64,000 nucleotides of DNA, from contig NC_069378.1 in assembly GCF_021730395.1 (NCBI RefSeq), positions 41,615,001-41,679,000 on the forward strand, read 5' to 3'. The stretch's first letter is position 1, and each line of letters starts with the position of its first letter. This document shows, piece after piece, positions 37,905-47,487 of this stretch. A program made the position numbers and the translations under genes. Origin of the DNA: Mercenaria mercenaria. Its lineage: Eukaryota > Mollusca > Bivalvia > Venerida > Veneridae. The notes beneath the pieces are model-generated. The model did not search any database and was not told the DNA's origin. It saw nothing but the letters and a program-made list of their open reading frames with translations.

Positions 37905-38195
37905 ATGTGTGTTTGTTTGTTTGTCTTTGTTTTTTTTATTTTTTGGGGGGATTTGTTTTTTTGGGGGGCGGGGGTGGGGTAACGCAGTTTGCAGAAGTAT
38001 TTCAGTCATGTAACCACGGTCATTTACTCTAACCAGTGTTCCTGGATTCTGTACCAATACTAACCCGTCCACTTCACATGAGTTGGAGGACAAATGATTT
38101 AAGACACATTGTTTATTATAAAATCGGTCGTTGAGGACGTATGCCTTACCCAGGAAAAACACTCACTACCCTGCGATCCGTAGATATGCTGTCAG
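37905..38195 (-). mobile_element. Degenerate tRNA-derived SINE in intron 2
   Basis: Worn member of the family at 24025-24315: CCAGTGTTCCTGGATTCTGT, TTTCAGTCATGTAACC and TGCGATCCGTAG remain, with a T-rich and G-rich remnant of the (AAAC) tail at the low end. The minus frame at 37854-38162 lies over it and is not a gene. Confidence 0.7.
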
Positions 38196-39128
38196 ATTTC
38201 ATTGTTTTTTAAACAAATAACTATTTAAACGATTGACAGACGAAAGAAAGTAAGACTGTATCTCAGAACGGCCGTTGAGGTATAAGGTGTGCTAGCCAAA
38301 CGCAGATTCATACCCATTGACAATATAGTTTCAATAAATGTTTCCCTGCAAAAGTTATGTATAGCAATGTACAAATGTATTAAACAGTTCTTGTATATAA
38401 GCTTTTCCGAACTAGATAAAGATAGTGATAGTGTTTTACAAGCTTTGAAACATTTCCAACAATTAAAACACAAATACTAATCTTGAAAGTTGCATTCTTG
38501 CTAAATTGATAGATCAATAATGTGACAAAACAAGAACACTTATTCCTGAAATAAAATAAAACTAGTGATTGATTTCTAAGAAATTCGTATGTCTCCCACC
38601 ACTTACTATGCAGAAATGTAAAATACCACGACTTAGGGGTCGTAACTTTAGAGAAAATCACTAAATATTAAATATTATTTATTAGCAATAATCCGTTCAG
38701 TGAAGTCTGGTGTTAATCCAGCAGTGATGTTACTTGAGCTGCGTGAACAAACTTTGTGACAGACAGGTTGCACTTTTTCAGACCTTGAACCTGATCACAC
38801 TGACCACATATGGAATCCAATACTTAGTTTGTTTTTACGAAACTTATATGCCAAGTTTAATTTCAATACAACAATCGAAACTTTAGCTATTCAGAGGAAA
38901 CTGGGGTTGTTGTTTTCTGCTATTTTATCTTACAGTAACCTTGACCTTGACTTCACTGACCATAATCCAAATTCAACTTTGGTCTTACTACCAATAATTT
39001 AGCGTTTCTTTTCTCAAAATTAATGTTATAATGAATTGTCTGCAAACATTTCGGATAGTTGCTAGCACATTGAAATTTGTCTGTATTTGAGCATGAGTAA
39101 ATATCATAAATTATACAAAATTTATAAA
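38196..39128. other. Intron 2 of the HEPN-STAND-ankyrin gene, unassigned part
   Basis: Short frames 38225-38473, 38380-38661 and 38953-39141 on the minus strand have no motif. Two stretches near 38760 and 38940 (GAACCTGATCACACTGACC; CCTTGACCTTGACTTC) look like worn repeat units. Confidence 0.4.
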
Positions 39129-40800
39129 ACAAGAGGGCCATGTTGGCCCTATATCGCTCACCTGAGTTAAGATGCCTGCTTGAACAAAGTTTTTTGCTAA
39201 AGCTTTAAAAAAACAAACAAAACAAGAGGGTCATGATGACCCTGGATCGCTCACCAGAGTAATATGAGCTACATGTTTCAAATGTCAAACTGATGATTTT
39301 TAGAACATTTTTAGAAGATTTTCCTATGTACAATCAAGTAACCCCTGGGGCAGGGCCAATTTTACCCCGAGGGTCATGATTTGAACAAAGTTTGTAGAAG
39401 TCTACTAGGCAATGTTACATATCAAATATCTAAGATCTAGGCCTTCTGGTTTATTTTTAGCAAATTTATGAAGATTTCCCTATGTACAATCAAGTAACCC
39501 CTGGGGCTGGGTCAATTTGACCCTGGGGGTCAAGATTTGAACAAGTTTTGTAGAGGTCCACTAGGCACTGCTACATGTCAAATATCTAAGCTCTAGGCTT
39601 TCTGGGTTTTTTTAGATAATTTTGAAGATTTTTTTATGTATAATCAAGTAACCCCATGGGGCGGGGTCAATTTGACCCTGGGGGTCATGACTTGAACAAA
39701 TTTTGTAGAAGTCTACTAGGCAATGCTAAATGTCAAATATCTAAGATCTAGGCCTTCTGGTTTATTTTAAGAAAAATTTTGAAGATTGTCCCTTTGTAAA
39801 ATTAAGTGACCCCTGGAGTGGTGTCAATTTTGACCCTGGGGGTCATGATTTGAACAAATTTTGTAGAGGTCCACTAGGCTATACTACATGTGAAATATCT
39901 AAGCTGTAGGCCTTCTGGTTTATTTTTAAAAAATTTGTGAATATTTTCCCATGTAAAATCAAGTGACCCCTGGGGCATGGTCAATTTTGACCCCGGAGGT
40001 CATGGTTTAAACAAATTTTGTAGAGGTCCACTAGGCAATGCTACATGTCAAATATCTAAGCTCTAAGCCTTCTTGTTTTTTTTAGAAAATTTTGAAGATT
40101 TTTCTATGTACAATCAAGTAACCCTATGGGGTGGGGTCAATTTGATCCCGGGGGTCATGATTTGAATAAATTATGTAGAAATCTACTAGGCAATGCTAAA
40201 TTTCAAATATCTAAGCTCTAGGCCTTCTGGTTTATTTTTAGAAAAAAAATTGAAGATTTTCCTATGTAAAATCAATGACCCTTGGGGTGGGGTCAATTTT
40301 GACCCCGGGGTCATAATTTGAACAAGTTTAGTAGAGGTCTATTAGGCAATGCTACATATCAAATATCTAAGCTCTAGGGCTTCTGGTTTTTGAGAAGAAG
40401 ATTTTTTAAGATTTTCCTATGTAAAATCAAGTGACCCCTGAGGCGGGGTCAATTTTTACCCCGGGGTCATGATTTGAACAAACTTGGTAGAGGTCCACTA
40501 GGCAATGCTTCACATCAAATATCTAAGCTCTAGGGCTTCTGGTTTTGGAGAAGATTTTTAAAGTTTTTCCTTTTGGTTGCCATGGCAACCAGATTTCTGC
40601 ATGGAATTCAATTCTTTGAACCATTTTTAAAGAAGACCATCCAAGGAACATCCCTGTGAACTTTCATCAAAATTGGCCTGTTGGTTTAGGATGAGATGTT
40701 GTTTAAAGGAAAGTGTGGACGGGCGGACGGACGGACGGACGCCAGACGGTGAGCGATCACAATAGCTCACCCCGAGCACTTTGTGTTCAGGTGAGCTAAA
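39129..40800. mobile_element. Tandem-cored element with two nested left termini (eight units, period about 156 bp)
   Basis: The left terminus ACAAGAGGGCCATGTTGGCC starts at 39129, and a second one, ACAAGAGGGTCATGATGACC, at 39222. Each is a short hairpin followed by CGCTCACC. The core repeats the block GGTCATGATTTGAACAAA at 39374, 39530, 39685, 39843, 40000, 40155, 40311 and 40467, spacing 155-158 bp. Each unit also has CTACTAGGCAATGCTACATG, AATATCTAAGCTCTAGG and CAAGTRACCCCTGGGGC. After the core come GTTGCCATGGCAACCAG and (GGAC)n, then GATCACAATAGCTCACC and the end CAGGTGAGCTAAAA. Non-coding. Confidence 0.8.
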
Positions 40801-41059
40801 AAAATAACGGCACTGTAAAAGTTGTTTAAAGTTTGCATACGAGTCTCTTGCTGGATACAGTATATCGCTGTAACATTGTTTTGAACTTTTGAAATATTCA
40901 CCATTAGGTGTAGTAATACCTTATGTCATTATGGTTTGGTATTGCGGCTGAATGTCTGGACGTGTTATAACATTTCTTATGTTTGGAAATATGTCATATT
41001 GTGTTGTGTTGGAAATATGTCATATTGAGTTGTGTTGGTGCGAAAGCAGATTGCATGCT
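40801..41059. other. Intron 2, proximal part
   Basis: A near-repeat GGAAATATGTCATATTG occurs twice, at 40985 and 41010. Nothing else recognised. Confidence 0.4.
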
Positions 41060-41085
41060 TCATAACAAATAATACCAATGTTTAC

Positions 41086-41846
41086 CTTCTGTTGACTCTA
41101 ACGTATAGGGAGCTTTAGGTAACTCGCTGGTATGTGTGTCTCTTTTAATCCCAATGTCCTTCAGAGGTACACATGCTGGAGTATTTAGATACCAGACAAA
41201 CCCACATAAGGATAAGACACAAAGATTAAACATAATCATAATCGAAATAACAATTACCCAAAAGACATGCTTTGTTAATTTTTGTATTATTAGAGCATTC
41301 TTTTCAAGTTTTGTATGTGTTTCATGGAGCCCTAGAGCATTTCTGTCAAGTCTAGCATAAATGTCTGCATTTTGCATTCCAATATCCCTTAAAGCATCCA
41401 TGATATCGGTTTCATACCGAAATAGATCACCTTGTTCAAGGTGACCGATAGTTTGTACTAAATCATTGTGGTTTGGTATTAGAGGTTGAATATCTGGATG
41501 TGTGATAACATTACTTATGTTCTGAAATATTTCAATTTTCTTCGCATTTGTAATTTTCATTTTTGCGTTGTACTGGTGTATTAGCTCATTTCGAGATTGT
41601 CTCAGAGGATCAGCAACTTGGACCTGCCTTTGAAAGATTGAACACCTTTCCCAAATGTTGAGTATTGTCGAGATGTCTTTCAAGTTGTTTGCATTGTAGT
41701 CAGGTGAGAATATTTCGGCTATATTTAGGCTATCTATCGGCCATGTCCACGATTTCATTGCTGACCAACGTACTCTATTCCGCCGTCGAACTTGTACGAT
41801 GTATTGTTCTAGTTCTTGGCGCCAGCTACTACATGTTGGACACCAT
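41086..41846 (-). CDS. Exon 2 of HEPN-TM-STAND-ankyrin gene: HEPN core, coiled coil, transmembrane helix
   Basis: Acceptor CTTATATTCAAG|A and donor GAAG|GTAAAC. The first base completes an Arg codon from exon 1 and the last base starts a Gly codon finished in exon 3. The translation begins WCPTCSSWRQELEQYI and continues through MKSWTWPIDSLNIAEIF. It has ADPLRQSRNELIHQYNAKM, whose R-N-x3-H is the HEPN signature (about residues 155-160 of the assembled protein). This matches DZIP3-like HEPN domains, some relatives of which are RNases. A helical segment (LDRNALGLHETHTKLEKNAL) with coiled-coil character follows, then one strongly hydrophobic helix (VFWVIVISIMIMFNLCVLSL, about residues 264-290). 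RNase activity is inferred from the motif only. Without the splice the frame runs to a stop at 41060, so a short membrane isoform is conceivable. Confidence 0.8.
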
Positions 41847-41896
41847 CTTGAATATAAGCAGCAATTATTAGATTAAATTAATATAAATACAATGTA

Positions 41897-42020
41897 TTGT
41901 ACAATTTATTTGACCTGTCAAAACATGTTCCCGGCTTTCATTGTATTCTGTTCACGCCTACATAAGATTAACATGAAAGCCAGAAAAATGTTTTGACAGG
42001 CCAATACAATAAATTTAGTT
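41897..42020. mobile_element. Small hairpin element in intron 1
   Basis: CTGTCAAAACATGTTCCCGG followed by CTTTCAT at 41914-41940 pairs with ATGAAAGCCAG...ATGTTTTGACAG at 41973-41999. The flanks are AT-rich and also partly complementary. MITE-like. Confidence 0.6.
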
Positions 42021-43518
42021 ATATTGTAAAAGATTATTTATTGCGAATATAAATAAGCAAATGAAGCATAGACTTTGTTTTGTTTTGTTTTTTACATAAA
42101 AGTCATCGACGACTGCCATTACCTGAAACATTTACAGACGTTCAAAACTCTTGCAAACAGCTCACATTTTGTTTATTCTAGCTAAATCTTGAGTCCTGTA
42201 TGACCTTAGTCCTTCGAGTTGTACCCTTGAATTCAGTGGAGTTTCAGAGAAATGCGGCCGTTTCCATTCGCAAATGGACAGCTAAGAACTTTGACTAATG
42301 TCATTTGGTGCATGTTACGTCAACGAAAGGGGCCAAAATGAAAATATTAATCAATATCTTATTAAGGGACAGCTTAATTGTATATATTGTAACTGAACAG
42401 TAGTTTTTCATCGCATTTTTCCGTAGTCAACTGGAAAACGAGTTAATCAACAGCGCATTTTAATCTAAAACACACTTTACAACCATTGATTTTTAGATAA
42501 ATTTATTTGATCAATCGACCACTGATAAAACTTGTCAAATTCAAATGAATGATTTGAAATCTTCTCTTTGCAAAGTAAACAAGAAATAGCTTTAAAAATG
42601 ACAAACGGGCGCATTACCCAATGCACATTTTAAGCAACGAAACGTGCATGCACTCTGCACTTTAAAATACGATGGGGCATTTATAAAGCAAAACAAAATG
42701 TAGCTTAGGACGAGTTGACTTTAAATCGTTTACAGGAGATCACTCTCTATCAGAGTGGCAGAGTCGTAGTCTGCCGCAGCATTCAGGTTTATGATGTTTT
42801 ACAAAAGCCTTGCACCGGATTATACTGTATTGTTCAGAGCACCTGCATATCCCTTAAGAAAATACTATCTATTCCATTCTAGAAGCCTGTGAAATGTTTC
42901 ATCCACCAATCAAAATGTACAGTTTTGATCAGTTGGTAAATAACCTTCATCCAAAAAATAAACAGGAAGTAACGATGACATTAATACCGGCATGTGGCCT
43001 GGAAAAGACAAAATAACTTTTTAGATTACCAAATGGAATGTTTCAGGATACCAAGTTAAAAAGCTGACTTTTCGCTATCAATATTTTTCTTAATCGCTTA
43101 ACTATATATATTTGATAGATGTTTATCACATACGGTATCAAATCTTTAGTAGCGTTCTACTTCCCAATGATTTTTCTACAAATCTAATAGATGATCGAAA
43201 GGAAGATGTTTGTGTTTAACTTATTTTCAACTACATATACTTGCTGACAGGTCATAAACATTTTCACCTATGAATGTGTGTTTATACTATCTAAATAATA
43301 TAAATTTCAAGGGAAAATAAATGACGGTAACATGTTGATTTCCTCCACAAGATGATAATTCCCTGATAATATCTTAAATTGAATCTTTTTGTAACCATTT
43401 CATGAACATTTTTGGATTTGTTGTCAAAATCTTTTATAGCGAACACCATGTCGTAAGTATTCATAATATATATATTTGTTTCCGGTTTAATCAATAAATC
43501 TACAGAATATGAGTTTAC
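42021..43518. other. Intron 1 of the HEPN-STAND-ankyrin gene, remainder
   Basis: AT-rich, no repeat family recognised. The minus frame 43291-43494 is not supported. Confidence 0.4.
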
Positions 43519-43757
43519 CTGTTTCGATCATGAATGTTGACACTGCACTGTTGAACGCATTGAGGTAGATTTAGATATCTTAAATTGTGTTGGATTTGAT
43601 TATGAACAGTTTGAAGTCCCTGTTCGGTAACACTTCCTAAAGCTTCTCCAGTTTTGTTCACTGCTACAAGAGCACATACATAATTTTTGTGTTTTTCACT
43701 ACGCCTCATATTTCTCACAGCCGCCATATTTAAAAAGAGCCCCCTGCACGAAAACAA
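43519..43757 (-). CDS. Exon 1 of HEPN-TM-STAND-ankyrin gene: N-terminus
   Basis: Possible starts are an ATG at 43757 and a second at 43727 (NMAAVRNMRRSEKHKNYVCA). I prefer the second, because family proteins begin shortly before an RNYVxALxAxNKTGEAL-like stretch, present here as YVCALVAVNKTGEALGSV. The exon continues through TEQGLQTVHNQIQHNLRYLN and LPQCVQQCSVNIHDRN. It ends at the donor AAACAG|GTAAAC with two bases of an Arg codon, in phase with exon 2. This is the region preceding the HEPN core in DZIP3-like bivalve proteins, from memory of the family. With exons 2 and 3 the product would be about 1,967 residues. No clear TATA box was seen; a large foldback repeat begins about 240 bases upstream. 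Confidence 0.75.
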
Positions 43758-43993
43758 AACTATTGATGATATACAATTTTCAGCCGTAGAGCCGAATATA
43801 ACCCCTATGTGTTATCCCGTATTTTTAATTACTAAATGCTAGAAAGCTAAAAACAAACATTGTTCCAAATGTTTTAAACGATAACAGAATATCCTTTAAA
43901 ATTTTAAGAGAATATTTTCAAACTACTTGTACCTATACTTTATCTAAACTCGAGTTATCTGAAAATCGATAACGTTTTACGTGAAGTAAATTG

Positions 43994-44927
43994 TATGGCA
44001 TGTCAAACGTTGCTAAATTATATATGTATGTTATTATTATTGTATGTTTGTTATTGTTATTCAACGTCGTGTCATTCATATTCTGAAAGTCATTATTGTT
44101 ATTCTATATTTCGTTATTGTATCTTTGATATTGTTATTCAATGTCGTGTCATTCATATTCTAAGTGTTACCATTGTTATTATATATGTCGTTATTCTTAT
44201 TGTATGTTCGATATTCTTATGGCAAATATCATTATTGTTATTCTATATTTCGTTATTCTTATTGTATCTTTGATATTGTTAATCAATGCCGTGTCATTCA
44301 TATTCTAAGTGTTACCATTGTTATTGTATATGTCGTTATTCTTATTGTATGTTCGATATTCTTATGGTAAAAGTCATCATTGTTGTTCAATATCTGACGA
44401 ATCTATTTGCAAAACGTGTCATTCTTATTCTATGTTATGTGGTTGTATTTGTATAGCGTCGCTGTGCTATTTATATCGCGGGAAATCGCACATACAATAA
44501 GAATATCAAGCTTACAAAAACAATGATTAATATACAACAACAATAACATCTTTTACAATAAGAATATCGAACATACAATAAGAATAACGACATACAGAAT
44601 AACAATGGTAACACTTAGAATATGAATGACAAGACATTGAATAACAATATCAAAGATACAATAACAATAACGAAATATAGAATATCAATAATGACTTTTA
44701 CCATAAGAATATCGAACATACAATAAGAATAACGACATATCAATAACGAAACATAGAATAACAATAATGACTTTTACCATAAGAATATCGAACATACCAT
44801 AAGAATAACGACATATACAATAACAATAGCAAATTTTAGAATATGAATGACACGACATTGAATAACAGTAACAAACATACAATAATAATAACATACATAT
44901 TTAATTTAGCAACGTTTGGCATGCCGT
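43994..44927. mobile_element. Foldback-type element: long inverted repeat built of internal repeats
   Basis: The left end GGCATGTCAAACGTTGCTAA is matched, on the minus strand, by the right end GGCATGCCAAACGTTGCTAA. Both arms are over 400 bp and made of short repeats (GTTATTCTTATTGTATGTTC, GTGTCATTCATATTC, TTCTTATGGTAAAAGTCAT). A 145-bp unit is repeated in the left arm (from 44164 and from 44309). The non-repetitive loop is about 44430-44500. Long arms made of subrepeats are the hallmark of foldback transposons. The open frames of 63-92 codons on both strands are artefacts of the repeats. Confidence 0.8.
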
Positions 44928-45410
44928 AAAATTGCCTCTACTATAAATATCCATTTAACGGTCATTAGATATATATTCCTTCGAAGCGGTATTGGCATAT
45001 TACATAAAACCTGTAATTTACAGACGTTGCTGATAAAATGATTAACTTTGTGAGTCCATTGTTAATGTAAAAGAAAAAAAAATATTTAAAACTTTGTTAA
45101 TATAAATCTAGATAATACGATTTAAATGATTTTCAATGCTGTGCGACTATTTAAGTAAAATGCTATTTTTTGTAAAACTAGTTGTTAAATAATGCACTCA
45201 CAGGTATGAAATATTACTATTGCACTAAAGACAGGACAGAATGTGGTATGGTGGTAGTTAATACATATAGCTCCAATCAAAGTATATGTTTCGGGGAGCT
45301 TTATTTGTACATGTGAACACCAAGATTGATTTTATAATAGAATCAAAATAGATACTATTTTGCTAAAAAGTAAAATTATTAAACACTTCTGTATTTATAG
45401 AGTTACTTGT
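44928..45410. other. Intergenic, nothing recognised
   Basis: AT-rich sequence between the foldback element and a LINE remnant. Confidence 0.4.
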
Positions 45411-47350
45411 TTAAAAGTTATTTTTATCTTTTAAAATATCATAGCAGGTTTTGGAAAATGTTCTTGTAAGTTTCTCACTTGTGAAAAGAAATTTCAGCTT
45501 TTCTATATTTTCCAGCAGAGAAAATCTTTTACAAAGGCGTTCAGCTTTGTTGAATAAATCTATTATTAAACTAGTGTATAAAGGGCTGGAAATTAAGACA
45601 TGCAACCCATTTTCCACACAATCTTTACAACATGGTCAGGTTCTGTCTTGTACGGGCAAATTTTCATATCTGCGGATTGGAGCAACTTCGAATGTGCAGA
45701 TCTGTGGGAATAAGGCATGCTAATTTTACAATAATGTTCTGCCCTGTATACTGTTTTAAATTGTCTATATACAGTCTCAACATTTTATTTCCTTGTCCAC
45801 TAATACCACCAACTTGGTTAAAGTCATTAAACCATTTTATCCATGTGTACATCCATGATAGACGTTGTGATTCTTCACTTAAGGTCTAAAGCAGACGAGG
45901 AGGGTTGAATAAATCTTTCCAAGTTTAAAACTCTTTAGTTTTTCTTTAACAAAAAGAGCCAGTTCTTGCATCTTTCGTCTCCTTTATTTAAAGCCCATTG
46001 AAATATTCTTTTGCTTAACCTATTATTAGACTGGCTATGACAGCAGCTTTAATGGTTGCAGACATTTTTCCATTTGCTCAATCGATTACAACTGGTTGCT
46101 ACCCCATTTCACCAGCAAAGGCAGCATTAAGTGTGCATTTTTCTGTGCCAAGATAAAATCTCATTGCTCTGTTGTGTTTTGCGTTTATACAAGAGAAAGG
46201 GTTTGTTCCCCAAAGCAGCTCCATATGAAATGACAGGGACAACCACGGAAGTATAGAACTTCGTATGAACATCATAAGGAAAATCGCCAGTTTTTAAAAT
46301 CTAACCATTAGAAGTCCTAAGGCACGACTTGCACTTTGAGCGACAAACTTCGCCGTTATATTGTATTCATGATTTTCTGTTATCACAATATCTAGGTTTA
46401 CATATCTATCAACATAGGCAATGCTGTTTTGGCCGCATTTAAAGATAAAATCAGATTTGTTAACAGAATTTGGTCGAAAGTGCACAACATTACTTTTACT
46501 ATCATTTATAGCCATTCCATTTAATGTGCATAAATCATTAAGTTTTGACAGCATTTGTTGTAAGCCTGCCTCATTATCTGCGATCAAAACGACATCGTCT
46601 GCATACAAATGAATACTAATATTTTTATTTTCTATACAAATATCTTTTTAATTGTTTAAATGACACTGCTTAGTCGTTTATAAAAATAATAAAGAGTACA
46701 GGCGAGAGTGAACATCCTTGTCATAAGCCTGAATTTACAGAAAACCAATGAGTGGTGTGACCGTTTACAAGGACGCATGATGAAACTTAATTCATAGTGA
46801 TCTAACTGGCAAAAGCATTTTACTAGATATACCTACGGTATTAAGTTTTGCCCATAATAGAGATCTATTTACAGAGTCAAATGCTGTGCAGAAATCAATG
46901 AACGCACAGAATGTGGATTTTCTATCCTTTTTTCGTGCCTCGATACGATTTGTGAGACTTGACATATGATCAACTGTACTTCGTCTTTTTCGAAACCCAT
47001 TTTGTTATTCAGTTAAAAGATGTTAAGTGTCAACCCAGTGGACTACTCTTTCATTTAGAATGGAGGTGTAAATTTTATACATGGTTGGCCGCTAGTGTTA
47101 TACCTCTGTATATGACAATGGATCTTTTGAGTCTGTTGTTTTAGACTTGGGTATAGGATTTATAATACTTTTTGTCCATAAAGAAGGTATTCGACAAGTT
47201 TCAAAACAGTTGGGTATTGTATCAATAACGGAGATTTACCCATTTCAGCTTTTGTCGACATCTTTTTTTACTTCTAGAATGTTAATGTTACTATCTGAAA
47301 AAACATCCATAGAAGTGTTTACATAACCATCTTCTTAGTTTTCAATGCCA
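45411..47350 (-). mobile_element. LINE remnant: reverse transcriptase and C-terminal region
   Basis: On the minus strand, in several frames, the segment reads through RT blocks in order: a worn NYRGIT-like region near 47090; KDRKSTFCAFIDF with AFDSVNRSLLWAKL near 46930-46860; LSPVLFIIFIN near 46700; and MYADDVVLIADNEAGLQQML at 46608-46550, the YADD catalytic box, then SKSNVVHFRPNS. A C-terminal region follows down to 45411 (TYTWIKWFND-like, LSLLENIEKLKFLFTSEKL). The longest uninterrupted piece is 104 codons (46294-46608). Several stops and frame changes show it is dead. No endonuclease was found upstream, so it is also 5'-truncated. It is a different family from the LINE at 8.7-10.5 kb. Confidence 0.8.
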
Positions 47351-47430
47351 ACTACCATTCAAATCGTTGTGTCAGTGTTTGAAAAAAAACAGGAAGGAAA
47401 TAAAACTTACAAAAATGTTTGATTGCTCTT

Positions 47431-47487
47431 TTTCTTTTTTTTTTTTTTTCTTTTTTTTTCTTTTTTTTTTTTTTTTTTTTTTTTTTT
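47431..47487. repeat. Poly-T tract
   Basis: About 55 T residues interrupted by three single C bases. It lies at the 5' side of the minus-strand LINE remnant, so it is not that element's poly-A tail. Confidence 0.8.

Noticed and set aside
39360-40500. CRISPR-like array of regularly spaced repeats
   Set aside because: The whole 156-bp unit is repeated, not short repeats with unique spacers, and the context is eukaryotic.
43995-44894. Open frames of 63-92 codons rich in Tyr/Leu/Ser on both strands, resembling membrane peptides
   Set aside because: They arise from the TTATTG-type subrepeats of the foldback element and occur in mirror form on both arms.
47431-47487. Poly-T as the poly-A tail of the neighbouring LINE
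   Set aside because: The LINE is on the minus strand with its 3' end near 45.4 kb, so a tail would lie there, not at 47.4 kb.
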